The notes: generated from the sequence alone by a model not told the origin. A DNA stretch of 64,000 bases from Tridacna crocea (GCA_943736015.1 OX031065.1:46974992-47038991); one strand, 5' to 3'. Positions 32,701 to 39,482 are shown, counted from the stretch's first letter. Numbers and translations are program-made.

Positions 32701-35700
32701 TGTTGTCTGCTACTGCTTTCAATTTGGACCAGTCTAAAATTTTGTTGTTTGGTAAAGGGTTAACAAGATGTGTTTTGCCAGCATTTCACAGAGTATGATG
32801 CACATGTCCAAATAGGGCTTATTTCGAGATGTTTTGACCTCGGATCTATTTTTAAACTATTCTATCTACAGCTTGTTTTTTCGCTTAATTCTTTTGCTTA
32901 AGAAACATCTGAAGTTTTTATAAAGTTGTTACGGTTCATTACAGGAAGTAACCTCACATGATTAACTTTTTACCACACACTCCTGACTTTTAACAACCGT
33001 AAGAGAGAAAGCTTTTTAAAACATCATTGGAAAAGAAGAAAATGCTGGCAACCAGCATTTTCTCCTTTTCCCATAATGTTTTCTACCCTTCCCAATACTA
33101 ATTTAAATTTTTACATTACATTTTGTCATCTGCAAAAGCTTCCAAATTGGACTGGTACACTTTGTGGTTTGGTAAAGAGTTAACCCTGTATTGTATGTTA
33201 TGTTTTGGCAAACTATTGACAGTCATAAAAAATTGCCATGTATTGGTCTCTTTCTGATTCATAAAGTGACTTCTTCACTTGTTCTCTCCACTTTCTAAAG
33301 CTATCAATAATTTACTGGATTTCCCCAGAGAATTTTTTCCTATTGAAGTCTGCAATGATTTTACAGACAGTGGCTACATTCTGCCTTCTGACTTTTCTAT
33401 TTAGTTAAAATTGAAAAAAAAAAAAAAGATGTTTAGTTTTAATTTTAGAGAAGATTCACTGAACACTTGTTATGGTTTTAAATGTATTTATTAAGTCTTG
33501 ACAGCAAATTTGATATATGAGTTAACAAAATTACCCTTCATGCCTAATATGTGACAATAACAATGGATAATTTTTTCTACAGGCAGTTATCTTTTACTCA
33601 TACCAGTTTTTTTTTCTCAAATTATAGGTATATCAAAAACAGGATAGACTTCAGCACAATTTTTTTTTTTTTTCCAGTTTTCTTTTTACTGAAAAAAAAA
33701 ACTTGCAGCAGACCACTGGGAAACATCCTTTAAGATTTTTATTAGACCTCTACTGAACTCTTTACCAAACAGTTCCTGGTTTTTACGTCTATGTGAAAGA
33801 AGATTTTGGAAAACATTGTGGGAAAAGGACAAAATGCTGGTAACCAGCATTTTCTCCTTTTCCCACAGTGTTTTCTACCTTATTAAGGGCAAAAATCGTC
33901 ATTTGAGTTGTAATGAATTTGTCGTCTGCAAATGCCTTCAATTTGGTCTAGTCTAAAATATTGTTGTTTGGTAAGGAGTTGGACTATCCCAAATTTTTAT
34001 GTCCTTAACCCTTTGCCACACATTCCCTACCAAAGAGGCCTTTTGGAAACATTGTGGGAAAAGGAGAAAATGCTGGTAACCAGCATTTTCTCCTTCTCCC
34101 ACAATGTTTTCTTCCCCTTCTAAAACAAATTTTAGCTCTTCAGTTACATTTATTATGTCGTCTGCAAATGCTTTCAATTTGGACCAGAATAAAATTTTGT
34201 TGTTTGGTAAAGAGTTAACCCATATCCAGCTGAATTTGTGGAATGAATTTTGTGAGCCAATAGTAAAAAACCCAAATTTTGTTATTTCTGAGGAACATTT
34301 TGGGAGACAATGTGTCCTTATTGGGCATTGTAGATCAAAGATCAGACTGCACAATCTGTGAAGTCTGATCTTTGATCTACACTGTCTGCAAAAAGTCAGT
34401 TGGTTTGCCTAGGGTTTAAAAAGGGGGCTTTTAAAAACATTGTGGGAAAAGGAGAAAATGACAGTAACAAGCGTTTTCTTTCTTACCCCAAAAGGTTCCC
34501 AACCTTTCAAAAAACACATCCGATCTCGGACCATAGGGACAAAACTGGATTTGTTTTCTGCAAAAATCTTAAAACTACAAAAGTCCACAGCTTTACAGTT
34601 TGGTGAAAATTTTATGAATACATGTTATAACAGTATAACATAAAAAAGAAATAACTCGTAGTATCTGAGGATTTTTCCTGTTGCCTGCTGCAAGACCAAG
34701 TTTGAAATAGGGAAACAGTTGCATAAAATAATATATTAAGTTTTATCAGTGAAAGTAACATGCTGTTTGTTAATTGTGTTTTTCTATTTCATTCCTATTT
34801 TAAGAAAAGCCTGAATTATTTTGCGAGATTCTCATCCAGCGTCCCCTGAATAGAGGGAGTGGGTTAGGGCTACCGAATAAACTTACAGAGAAAGATTTAG
34901 AACACATGATAGAAATGGCGAAAAACCACTTTGATGAAATTGTGAAGATCTTAAAAGTACTGCCTAGATCAATGCTACTTGTTATCAGGTGTGTTAACTC
35001 TTTACCAAACGACAAATTTTTAGACTGGTCCAAATTGAAAGTATTTGCAGACGAAAAAATAAAAGTGACTGAAAATTTGAAATTTGTTTTGTGAAGGGTA
35101 GAAAACATTGCGGGAAAAGGAGAAAATGCTGGTTACCAGCATTTTGTCCTTTTCCCGCAATGTTTTCTAAAGGCTTCTTTCTCAGGGGTGTCAAAAGTAG
35201 GGATTGTGTGGTAATGGGTTAAAAGATTTACCCTTTACCACACAGTTCCCACTTTTAGCAATCTGGAAAAAAAAAGGCTTTTGAAATCATTGCAGGAAAA
35301 GGAGAAACCAGCATTTTCTCCTTTTCCCACATTGCTTTCTACCCTTTTAAAGTTCAGCCTGTGGAGTCTGCACTGGCAGACATGGAACGAAACTTTTTGC
35401 CCAGTCAACTTCATAATTTAGTCAGTTGGTGGACAAAACAACATTGTGGGCGCTTTACTCAAGATTAACCCTTTCCCAAACGATAAATTTTAGGCTCTTC
35501 CAAACTCAAAGAGCTTGCAGACGACAATTTCAAATTTGACAAAAATGGCAGAAAGTTCTCTCAATGGGTAGAAAACACTATTGGGAAAGGAGAAATTGCT
35601 CGTTACGAGCAATTTCTCCTTTTCCCTCAGTGTTTTCAAAAGACTTATACTGCAGACACGTAAAAACAAGGGCTTGTTTGGGAAAGGGTTAAAGTGACCA

Positions 35701-37940
35701 CTGTAAAAATTAAAAAATCCAGAGTTTTGGTCAAAATGTAAGCATCTTTCAAAGTATTGTACACCTATGACAGTAGGACTGGTAAGACTAGATTCTCTGC
35801 AGTTCTCCACTGGAAAAGAATGGCGAAACCCTATTTTTAAGACTGCAAAGTAAATAAAAAGATTTTAAAAAAAATTTAAAAAAAATACCTGTATTGAAAC
35901 AAAATGCCATAAATGATGTTATGTTGTCATCAATTTTTATTTGAAATATTGGTTTGGGGTTGTTTGCATGTTTAAGCTTTCATTCTGTTTCATATACCGT
36001 TCCTTTTAAAGTCTGTCAGTTTGAGAACAAAAAGAGAAAACCGTTTTTGTCTGAGGTGGTAGCTTAACCCTAACTGTGCCAAAAGTAACTCTGTTTTCCT
36101 CTGCAGACAGTTAAGATTAAGGTCAGATGGCTTAAAACATGCAGCCTTGGTGGTTAGCTCAGTGATTAAAGTATCTGACCCATGACCAGGTGGTTGCTAG
36201 TTTGTTACCTGGCTGAGGCAAACTTTCTCCCTGCCAATATTTTGCCTCTCAATTTGGACACATGTGAGAAAACTAGTAAGTGAATCGGAAAGTCAGAGCC
36301 CCAGATAGAGGGAGTGATTTCGATTTCAAAATTGAAAATATTGGTTATTCTCCACTCAACCCTATGTGGTGGGTACTCATTAGAATCGAGACGATTCTAA
36401 TGAGTAGCCACAACATAGGGTTTGGAAGAGAAATAAAGGATTGAAGAGAAATAAAGGATGAGAAAACCATCTCAGCAATTCATGATGCCTCCCTTTTTTG
36501 CTATTGCATGGTTCACATTTTGATGCAAAATTTGTTTCTTTAGGAATATGAATACAGTGCGTGCGATCACAAGAGAGCATGGACATCTGGTCGATAGATA
36601 CGGGATCATGGCGAAAAGGTATTTTATTACTGCCAAATAATTTGTCTGTCTTTCCTTCATTTCAAACCACATTGCTCTCTTAACTTTTTGAGTTATAACT
36701 ACCATGTAGAAGCTTTTTGAAAACTTATCAGGAAAAGGAGAAAATGCTGGTTACCAGCATTTTTTTTCTCCTTTTCCCCATAATGTTTTCTACCTAATGA
36801 AAGATACATTGCATCATTTGCACCACACTTGCGTTCTACCAATACTTTAGAATTTGGATAAATCTGCATTCTCCTCATTGGTGAAGACTTAACCGTACCA
36901 TACACTAATATTTTGGACTTTCTCCCAATCCCAAGTATTTCTGGACAATAAAATAATTGTTCTTCAACTTGCTTCAGGTGTCTTTGGAAGACTGGAAAAC
37001 TTTACAAGAAAATAAAAAGATAAAATCTTCCTTCTTAACTCATTACCAGACGACAAAATTTTAGACTTGTCCAAATTGAAAGCGTTTGCAGATGACAAAA
37101 TAAAAGTGTCTGAAAATTTGAAATTTGTTTTGTGTAGGGTAGAAAACATTGGGGGAAAAGGAGAAAATGCTGGTTACCAGCATTTTCTCCTTTTCCCACA
37201 ATGTTTTTACTGAATGTTTCTTTCTCAGGGGCATCAAAAGTAGGGATTGTATGTTAATGGGTTAAGAATGTCAAAACTCGGGATTGTGTTATGGAGGGTG
37301 AAAAAAAATACAACACAAGCATTTTAGAACAGGTTATCATTGTATTTCAAATTACTTTAGCCCGCTCTGGTAGCTCAGTGGTAAGCATATCGTAGTTTTG
37401 ACCCAGTGGTTGTGAGTTCAATACTTGGTTGATGCAAACTCTCTTTTTGACGATTTTTTGCCTCTTTCCTCTGATGCATGTTAAAAGGTAGTCAGTGATT
37501 TGGAAAGAAAATTGTTTCAGTGCTGGTGTGAGAAAGCCAGGAAACGCATGTGTAGGTACACTGACCTGAGCTGATAAAAGGGCATTTAACTCAATCAGTC
37601 AAAACCACATTGCTTTCAATAATCCAATAAGAAATGGCTTCATTCAAAATTAAAAAGATCTAGATGTCAATATTGTGTGTTTTTTTTACAATTGTTTACA
37701 ATAAATTCCACTATCCATTTCAGTGCGATAACAGGTACTTACTGCCTAGAAGAGAGGCCTATAAGTTATATAGGGCACATGCAGGCCTGGTGGGAAAGAT
37801 TTGTGTACGACTATAGAGTCCGAGCTGAGGGATGGAAGATGTGGTTTGCCTATGTGTTTCTTAGGGTTCTTCAAATTCTGGGCAGGGCCCCAACCGCAGA
37901 GAAAATGAAGACTTTTATTGAATCGGAGGAGAAGAAGTAA
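17428..37940 (+). CDS. ADCK5: ADCK5-like aarF-domain (UbiB family) atypical kinase, whole coding span
   Basis: UbiB-family proteins are atypical kinases/ATPases, many of them tied to coenzyme Q and mitochondrial lipid homeostasis; the role of ADCK5 itself is poorly known. The exons join in one frame to give 581 aa (with exon 9b) or 590 aa (with 9a); human ADCK5 is about 580 aa. In order: a Ser/Arg-rich presequence-like N-terminus, a hydrophobic Ala/Gly segment near residues 58-75, the KxGQ motif (KLGQ, 148-151), the Ala-rich loop replacing the Gly-rich loop (208-213), the VAVK lysine 229, ELD (Glu276), catalytic HADPHPGN (Asp361, Asn366) and DHG (383-385). All key UbiB residues are present. 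[17 protein letters not shown] and [13 protein letters not shown] stretches favour ADCK5 over ADCK1, ADCK2 or COQ8. The long introns are full of hairpin elements. A later stop is possible through 3' splicing (see the exon 11 entry). Confidence 0.92.
17738..17961 (+). mobile_element. TTAA hairpin element, subfamily A, in ADCK5 intron 1
   Basis: Both TTAA sites. The left end has decayed to ACTCTTAACCATGGAATCAC; it starts 30 bp past the exon 1 donor. Confidence 0.88.
17973..18207 (+). mobile_element. TTAA hairpin element, subfamily A, decayed
   Basis: Both TTAA sites; only 11 bp after the previous copy. Hairpin much mutated (ACTCGTAACCAACATT). Confidence 0.75.
18410..18690 (+). mobile_element. 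tRNA-related SINE
   Basis: It has a B-box-like GTAGGTTTAATCCCTGG, a central TTGTTTCAGTTATGG region, a conserved GTGATATAACTGAAATAAA and an AATCAATC-type tail. In the intron before ADCK5 exon 2. Confidence 0.6.
18769..18997 (+). mobile_element. TTAA hairpin element, subfamily A
   Basis: Both TTAA sites; ends 32 bp before ADCK5 exon 2. Confidence 0.9.
19030..19294 (+). CDS. ADCK5: ADCK5 coding exon 2 (KxGQ motif)
   Basis: The acceptor TTTTTCCAG is followed by the base completing Arg94, and the donor is GAT|GTAAGT, phase 0. Encodes residues 94-182, with [13 protein letters not shown] carrying the UbiB-specific KxGQ signature that covers the active site. Confidence 0.9.
19348..19575 (-). mobile_element. 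TTAA hairpin element, subfamily A
   Basis: Both TTAA sites; 53 bp past the exon 2 donor. A decayed relative follows at about 19620-19790. Confidence 0.9.
20049..20267 (+). mobile_element. TTAA hairpin element, subfamily A
   Basis: The left TTAA is intact and the right is lost. The left arm has an odd TATACCGGTA insert and the axis is gone (GAGAAAATAGCATTTTCTCC). Confidence 0.82.
20354..20494 (+). CDS. ADCK5: ADCK5 coding exon 3 (Ala-rich loop and VAVK lysine)
   Basis: The acceptor is TTGTTTTCAG and the donor is AAA|GTAAGT; both ends are phase 0 and the exon is 47 codons. It reads [10 protein letters not shown], then [13 protein letters not shown] (Ala-rich loop) and ends in EVAVK, the nucleotide-binding lysine. 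Confidence 0.92.
20745..20976 (-). mobile_element. TTAA hairpin element, subfamily C
   Basis: Both TTAA sites. The ends are B-like on one side (GAGTATCTATGGAGTAAAGG) and distinct on the other (CTGATGTGCCAATTTGAGAC). The stem is perfect with centre GCTCGTTACGAGC. The only clear member of this type here. Confidence 0.88.
21065..21270 (-). mobile_element. TTAA hairpin element, subfamily A, decayed
   Basis: Left end lost, hairpin recognisable. It ends TTTAGTGAAGGCTTAA, 37 bp before ADCK5 exon 4. Confidence 0.65.
21307..21420 (+). CDS. ADCK5: ADCK5 coding exon 4
   Basis: The acceptor is CCAATTCCAG and the donor is CAG|GTAAAT; 38 codons, phase 0 on both sides. It reads [14 protein letters not shown] and ends FEFAWVLQ, matching ADCK5 directly after the VAVK motif. 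Confidence 0.9.
21566..21773 (-). mobile_element. TTAA hairpin element, subfamily A, short left arm
   Basis: Both TTAA sites. The segment AGGGTAGAAAACATTGTGGG is deleted, so the arm begins at GAGAAAATGC. A fragment of another copy lies at 21790-21920. Confidence 0.85.
21937..22166 (-). mobile_element. TTAA hairpin element, subfamily D
   Basis: Both TTAA sites; D ends read TTAACC(C/T)TTTCCCAAA. The stem ACACTGTGGGAAAAGGAG..CTCGT is perfect. A decayed A-type fragment (22190-22425) follows up to ADCK5 exon 5. Confidence 0.9.
22471..22602 (+). CDS. ADCK5: ADCK5 coding exon 5
   Basis: The acceptor is TTCATTCCAG and the donor is ACT|GTACGT; 44 codons, phase 0. It includes [14 protein letters not shown], which holds the glutamate partner of the VAVK lysine (Glu276). 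Confidence 0.9.
23109..23192 (+). CDS. ADCK5: ADCK5 coding exon 6
   Basis: The acceptor is TTTCTTGTAG and the donor is GAT|GTAAGT; 28 codons, phase 0. It reads [15 protein letters not shown], the family's conserved hinge-side strand. Confidence 0.9.
23264..23492 (-). mobile_element. TTAA hairpin element, subfamily A
   Basis: Both TTAA sites; ACTGTG in the left arm is mirrored by CACAGT in the right. Confidence 0.9.
24083..24296 (+). mobile_element. TTAA hairpin element, subfamily D
   Basis: Both TTAA sites; centre GCTCATAACTAGC. Ends 60 bp before ADCK5 exon 7. Confidence 0.88.
24357..24438 (+). CDS. ADCK5: ADCK5 coding exon 7 (catalytic loop)
   Basis: The acceptor is TTGATACCAG and the donor is AATG|GTAAGT, phase 1. 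It encodes [11 protein letters not shown], the UbiB catalytic loop with Asp361 and Asn366. A Ser-to-Ala difference from human sits inside the motif (HADPHPGN against HSDPHPGN). Confidence 0.92.
24690..24884 (+). mobile_element. SINE 3' part, GGCGTTAAACCCCAATAC tail
   Basis: GTAGTCGGTGGCTTTGGAAA, GTGTGAGAAAGTCAGGAAAC and a (CCAA)n end match the 37366 copy. Its end abuts a hairpin element. Confidence 0.6.
24884..25092 (+). mobile_element. TTAA hairpin element, subfamily A
   Basis: The terminal TTAA sites are lost. The axis GGTAACCAGC is deleted, leaving GAGAAAATGCTTTTTCTCC. Confidence 0.8.
25095..25495 (-). mobile_element. Two decayed TTAA hairpin elements in tandem
   Basis: The first (to about 25310) has lost the axis (AAGGAGCATTGTCTCCTT). 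The second (to 25495) keeps GGTCACCAGCATTTTCA and ends in GTTGTAAAGGGTTACC. Confidence 0.65.
25522..25750 (-). mobile_element. TTAA hairpin element, subfamily A
   Basis: Both TTAA sites; the right one is shared with the next copy. Confidence 0.9.
25747..25975 (+). mobile_element. TTAA hairpin element, subfamily A
   Basis: Shares TTAA 25747-25750 with the preceding copy, so the two stand end to end in opposite orientation. The right end reads GTTAGTTAA. Confidence 0.88.
26010..26236 (-). mobile_element. TTAA hairpin element, subfamily A
   Basis: The right TTAA is intact; the left is mutated (AGCTCACTAGCAAACG). Confidence 0.87.
26492..26641. mobile_element. CAGAGCTC-ended foldback element, copy 1
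   Basis: Ends CAGAACTCTAGATAGAGGGA and GGAGCTCTG. The interior folds around GGGTACTCAT..AGAATTGTCTC and its complement. The CAG..CTG termini recall hAT-type ends, but an 8 bp target duplication was not seen. It lies just upstream of ADCK5 exon 8. Confidence 0.6.
26700..26870 (+). CDS. ADCK5: ADCK5 coding exon 8 (DHG motif)
   Basis: The acceptor is TATATATAG (a weak pyrimidine tract) and the donor is AAAG|GTAAGC. Phase 1 in, phase 1 out. It encodes [13 protein letters not shown], where DHG stands in for the kinase DFG, and ends [11 protein letters not shown]. Confidence 0.9.
26926..27112. mobile_element. CAGAGCTC-ended foldback element, copy 2
   Basis: Begins CAGAGCTTCAGATAAGAGGG and ends TATCAGGAGCTCTG, with both arms present over almost the full length and the hinge AGAATTGTCTCGATGAGACA. 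The most complete of the three copies. Confidence 0.7.
27130..27714. other. ADCK5 intron 8 sequence, nothing recognised
   Basis: AT-rich intronic DNA without family resemblance to the repeats elsewhere in the window. Confidence 0.5.
27715..27845. mobile_element. CTGTGCAGGCTGAC foldback repeat
   Basis: GGGGCTGAATGCTTTTGCAC..GTCTGTGCAGGCTGACATC..CCTCATAATTCAG. Relatives lie at 3830-3890, 14795-14905, 32340-32470 and 35345-35420, sharing the CAGCCTGTGCAGTC core and a CTTCATAATT(C/T)AG end. Confidence 0.5.
27875..28101 (+). mobile_element. TTAA hairpin element, subfamily D
   Basis: Both TTAA sites; centre GCTCGTAACGAGC, one mismatch in the stem (ACTGAGGG). Confidence 0.9.
28310..28539 (-). mobile_element. 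TTAA hairpin element, subfamily A
   Basis: Both TTAA sites; the right one is shared with the next copy. Confidence 0.9.
28536..28767 (+). mobile_element. TTAA hairpin element, subfamily A
   Basis: Shares its left TTAA with the preceding copy. The left arm has an insertion (GGGAAAAAGAAAGAAAAAATG) that weakens the stem. Confidence 0.87.
28770..28950. mobile_element. GATC-palindrome miniature element
   Basis: TAGATCAAAGATCAGACTGC is inverted as GCAATCTGATCTTTGATCTA around ATGTTCTGT. It shares the AAGATC variant on both arms with the 34225 copy. In the intron before ADCK5 exon 9a. Confidence 0.6.
29023..29233 (+). CDS. ADCK5: ADCK5 alternative exon 9a
   Basis: The acceptor is ACATATATTAG and the donor is TTTTTAG|GTATTG. 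Phase 1 in, phase 2 out, with 70 open codons. It reads [13 protein letters not shown] at the start and ends [13 protein letters not shown], so it occupies the same stretch of the protein as exon 9b but is 9 residues longer, with a Pro/Met-rich middle. Splicing it to exon 10 gives a 590-residue protein. It could also be an old duplicate that is not used; the open frame and intact splice sites argue against that. Confidence 0.8.
29336..29564 (-). mobile_element. TTAA hairpin element, subfamily A
   Basis: Both TTAA sites; about 100 bp past the exon 9a donor. Confidence 0.9.
29570..29730. repeat. GTGCAGGCTGATCAGAGACG inverted-repeat remnant
   Basis: TCTCGGATAAGCCCGCACAG and TCTCGGATCAGTCTGTGCAG stand about 110 bp apart with AGACGACACTTTATG-like ends. 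A short foldback repeat next to the tRNA-like sequence. Confidence 0.45.
29826..29899 (+). tRNA. tRNA-Thr(GGT)-like sequence, probably a pseudogene or SINE head
   Basis: The A box TAGCTCAGTTGG and B box GGTTCGAATCC are perfect. The anticodon stem CAGGA/TCCTG is fully paired around loop ATGGTAT (anticodon GGT), and the T arm pairs. The acceptor stem (29826-29832 with 29892-29898) is poor: about two mismatches and two wobbles in seven pairs. It lies in the intron after ADCK5 exon 9a. Confidence 0.5.
30122..30351 (+). mobile_element. TTAA hairpin element, subfamily A
   Basis: The right TTAA is intact and the left is TCAA. The central palindrome is perfect. Confidence 0.9.
30690..30775. mobile_element. 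Foldback element, CTCGTAACTACA family, copy 1
   Basis: Inverted arms around CCTCGTAACTACAGCTTG and its complement, with extra outer pairing (CGGTTTACTTCCAAAA). A relative lies at 59306-59365. Confidence 0.65.
30800..31660. other. ADCK5 intron between exons 9a and 9b, mostly unique sequence
   Basis: A 91-codon open frame (31278-31553) has no recognisable features. A weak GATC-type foldback lies at 31140-31250 and an A-run near 30855. Confidence 0.4.
31660..31785 (-). mobile_element. TTAA hairpin element, decayed
   Basis: The right arm and right end (GATTGTGTGGTAAAGAATTAA) are readable; the rest is degraded. Confidence 0.5.
31800..31985 (+). mobile_element. tRNA-like SINE fragment
   Basis: A degenerate A/B-box region (CTGAATTTGATACCCATTAG) followed by a SINE-like body. 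Weak boundaries. Confidence 0.35.
32532..32763 (+). mobile_element. TTAA hairpin element, subfamily A
   Basis: Both TTAA sites; the arms match except GAAGAAAA against TTTTCTCT. Confidence 0.9.
32962..33183 (+). mobile_element. TTAA hairpin element, subfamily A
   Basis: Both TTAA sites; moderate decay of the stem base (ACATCATTGG). Confidence 0.87.
33753..33982 (+). mobile_element. TTAA hairpin element, subfamily A
   Basis: Terminal sites have become TGAA and TTGG. The hairpin has one change (GGACAAAATG). Confidence 0.85.
34005..34218 (+). mobile_element. TTAA hairpin element, subfamily A, left-end deletion
   Basis: Both TTAA sites; the GACTTTTGACGACCCTGAG stretch is missing. A decayed copy lies at 34430-34600. 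Confidence 0.87.
34225..34425. mobile_element. GATC-palindrome miniature element
   Basis: CAATAGTAAAAAACCCAAAT lead, TAGATCAAAGATCAGACTGC and its inverted partner, then CTGCAAAAAGTCAGT. About 380 bp before ADCK5 exon 9b. Confidence 0.65.
34805..34988 (+). CDS. ADCK5: ADCK5 alternative exon 9b
   Basis: The acceptor is TCCTATTTTAAG and the donor is ATCAG|GTGTGT. Phase 1 in and phase 2 out, the same as exon 9a. It encodes [15 protein letters not shown] at the start and ends [13 protein letters not shown], and in length and sequence it is closer than 9a to the matching part of human ADCK5. The donor is weak (GTGTGT), and a TTAA hairpin element starts at intron position +6. Confidence 0.85.
34994..35222 (-). 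mobile_element. TTAA hairpin element, subfamily A, abutting the exon 9b donor
   Basis: Both TTAA sites; begins at position +6 of the intron. GCGGGAAAAGG in the left arm is mirrored by CCTTTTCCCGC in the right. A degraded copy follows at 35225-35350. Confidence 0.92.
35465..35692 (-). mobile_element. TTAA hairpin element, subfamily D
   Basis: Both TTAA sites; centre GCTCGTTACGAGC. Confidence 0.9.
36146..36295 (+). mobile_element. tRNA-derived SINE, truncated
   Basis: A box GGTTAGCTCAGTGATTAAAG, then TGGCTGAGGCAAACTTTCTC and GTGAATCGGAAAGT, cut off where a foldback element starts. Confidence 0.55.
36296..36450. mobile_element. CAGAGCCC-ended foldback element, copy 3 (3' truncated)
   Basis: Starts CAGAGCCCCAGATAGAGGGA. 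The hinge is shortened (TAGAATCGAGACGATTCTA) and the right arm is partly replaced by a short AGAGAAATAAAGGAT duplication. It interrupts or abuts the SINE ending near 36295. Confidence 0.55.
36544..36618 (+). CDS. ADCK5: ADCK5 coding exon 10
   Basis: The acceptor is TTGTTTCTTTAG and the donor is AAAAG|GTATTT; phase 2 in and out. It encodes [13 protein letters not shown], the ADCK5 counterpart of NINTVRAIN. Its incoming phase fits either exon 9 copy. Confidence 0.88.
36680..36893 (+). mobile_element. TTAA hairpin element, subfamily A, decayed
   Basis: TTAA at both ends but diverged termini; the core arms survive with a T-run insertion. Confidence 0.7.
37035..37265 (-). mobile_element. TTAA hairpin element, subfamily A
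   Basis: Both TTAA sites; one G for T at the stem base (ATTGGGGG). Confidence 0.9.
37366..37615 (+). mobile_element. tRNA-derived SINE, near full length
   Basis: A box GGTAGCTCAGTGGTAAGC, decayed B box GAGTTCAATACTTGG, GTAGTCAGTGATTTGGAAAG, GTGTGAGAAAGCCAGGAAAC and a CATTTAACTCAATCAGTC end. Just upstream of ADCK5 exon 11. Confidence 0.65.
37724..37940 (+). CDS. ADCK5: ADCK5 coding exon 11, C-terminus and stop
   Basis: The acceptor is CTATCCATTTCAG. It encodes [16 protein letters not shown], then an aromatic, basic C-terminal region ending TFIESEEKK before TAA, close to where the human protein ends. The stop lies inside a consensus donor (AA|GTAAGT, intron from 37937). If that donor is used, the frame continues into 40358-40416 and stops in an exon at 41234. 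Without it, an AATAAA at about 38683 could serve as poly(A) signal. Confidence 0.8.
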
Positions 37941-38102
37941 GTGGATTTCATTGGCTTAGAATGTATTAGTTTGTGTTTATTGTGATCTACAGCAAAACAT
38001 TTAATTTACTGTGTGCTTTTTTATTTCTTGTTGAAAAATATATAATGATCTTGTTTGTCAGTGTACCTTAAACTTGGATTCTGTCTGTTCTATTATGTTG
38101 AA

Positions 38103-38331
38103 TTAACTCTTTACCAAATAATCTCTGGTTTTTATGACCCAGAGGAATAAGCCATCTTGAAACATTGTTAGAAAAAGAGAAAATGGTGGTAAACAGCATT
38201 GTCTCCCTTTGCCACAATGTTTTCTACTCTTCTAAAGTTAAGTTTCAATTTTTGAGTGATGTTTATTTTCTCGTCTGTAAATGCTTTCAATTTGGACAAG
38301 TCTAAAACTTTGTCGTTTGGTAAAGAGTTAA
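38103..38331 (+). mobile_element. TTAA hairpin element, subfamily A
   Basis: Both TTAA sites; stem mutated (GGTGGTAAACAGC). A minus-oriented fragment lies at 38360-38470. Confidence 0.85.
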
Positions 38332-38499
38332 ACCATTAATGCGCTAGTTCATGACTAAACACTAAAATTTGTTTAAATCCAAAGCATTTGCAGAAGACAA
38401 AACATGGCTGAAGTTGTTGGATTTCGCTGTAAAAGGGAAGAAAGTATTGTGAGGATAGGAAAAATGCTGGGCCAGTGAGCCAATGTCATTGCCCTGATA

Positions 38500-39235
38500 T
38501 CTGACAAGCATCTGTCTACACTAATTTCTTTTTCAAATATCTTCTCTGAAACTAACCATCCAGTTTTGATCAAATTGAATAGAAATGGTCCTCATCTGGG
38601 CTTCTTGAAAAGAATATAATTCTAGGAAAAGCTCACGTTGCTTTGCAACAAAACTGAAAATACATTGAAAAAAAAATTTAAATAAAAAAATCTCCATGTC
38701 TGAAACCCTTCATTCTAAAGTTGCAAAATTTGGCAAAGATCTTCATGTAATGGACCCCTACATAAATTCTTCAAATTACAGCCCTGCAGTTAAATTTGGC
38801 CCCACTTTAGGGTGTAAAAATTCTTTCTTTGTTTTGCTTATAAAATGAGAATTTTAAGAATTTCTTTTCCCTTCTGGTATTAAATTCTGAATTAGCATCA
38901 TCTTGTTGACCTCTATCAGCATTATTAGAATTATTGGACTGGTTTCAAAATTTGCCCTTCTCTAGGGGTCAAAAGTTTTTGACCATGGCTTATATGGTGA
39001 AAACTGTAAATAAATGTCTCCTGATAAGAACAGGCCAAGGGCTACCAAATTATGTACCAAGCCTCATCTGGTGAACCACTAACAAAATTGTTCTAGTTAT
39101 GGCTTTAGGTCCTAACTGGCCCTACATGGGCTTACATACCTCATATCACAACCAACCTGACATACAACCAATCCCCAGTTACCAATGATTTTTTTTTTCA
39201 AAATGGAATTTTGCTTCATCATGGTCAATGGTCAA
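38500..39235. repeat. Tandem-unit repeat remnant downstream of the ADCK5 stop
   Basis: Phrases such as GGACCCCTACATAAATTCTTC and GGTGAAAACTGTAAA recur in the manner of the 48-53 kb elements. No gene was seen; AATAAA at about 38683 lies inside. Confidence 0.4.
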
Positions 39236-39258
39236 GACCTGAGAAGATACTCTCATGT

Positions 39259-39482
39259 TTAATCATTTACCAAATAATCCCAGGTTTTGAAAGCCCTGCG
39301 ATAGAAGCCTTTTGAAAACCTGGTGAGAAAAAGAGAAAATGCTGGTACTCAGCATTTTCTCCTTTTCCCACAGTGTTTTTTACCCACCCAAAACAAATTT
39401 CAATTATTGAGTTGGGTTAATTTTGTCGTCTGCAAATGCTTTTAATTTGGACCTGTCTAAAATTATGTGGTTTGGTAGAGAT
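39259..39482 (+). mobile_element. TTAA hairpin element, subfamily A
   Basis: The left TTAA is intact and the right end has decayed to GGTAGAGATAA. The axis is GCTGGTACTCAGC. Confidence 0.82.

Noticed and set aside
34846..34870. AATAGAGGGAGTGGG in exon 9b resembling the AGATAGAGGGAGTGA end of the foldback family
   Set aside because: Only about 11 bases match, with no partner arm or second end; the stretch is conserved coding sequence, so coincidence is the simpler reading.
36146..37440. Functional tRNA genes at 36146 and 37366
   Set aside because: B boxes are decayed and stems do not pair; the following sequence is shared SINE body.
17428..37940. ADCK1 or COQ8 identity for the kinase
   Set aside because: [36 protein letters not shown] and NMNTVRAI fit ADCK5 better than the corresponding ADCK1 or COQ8 segments.
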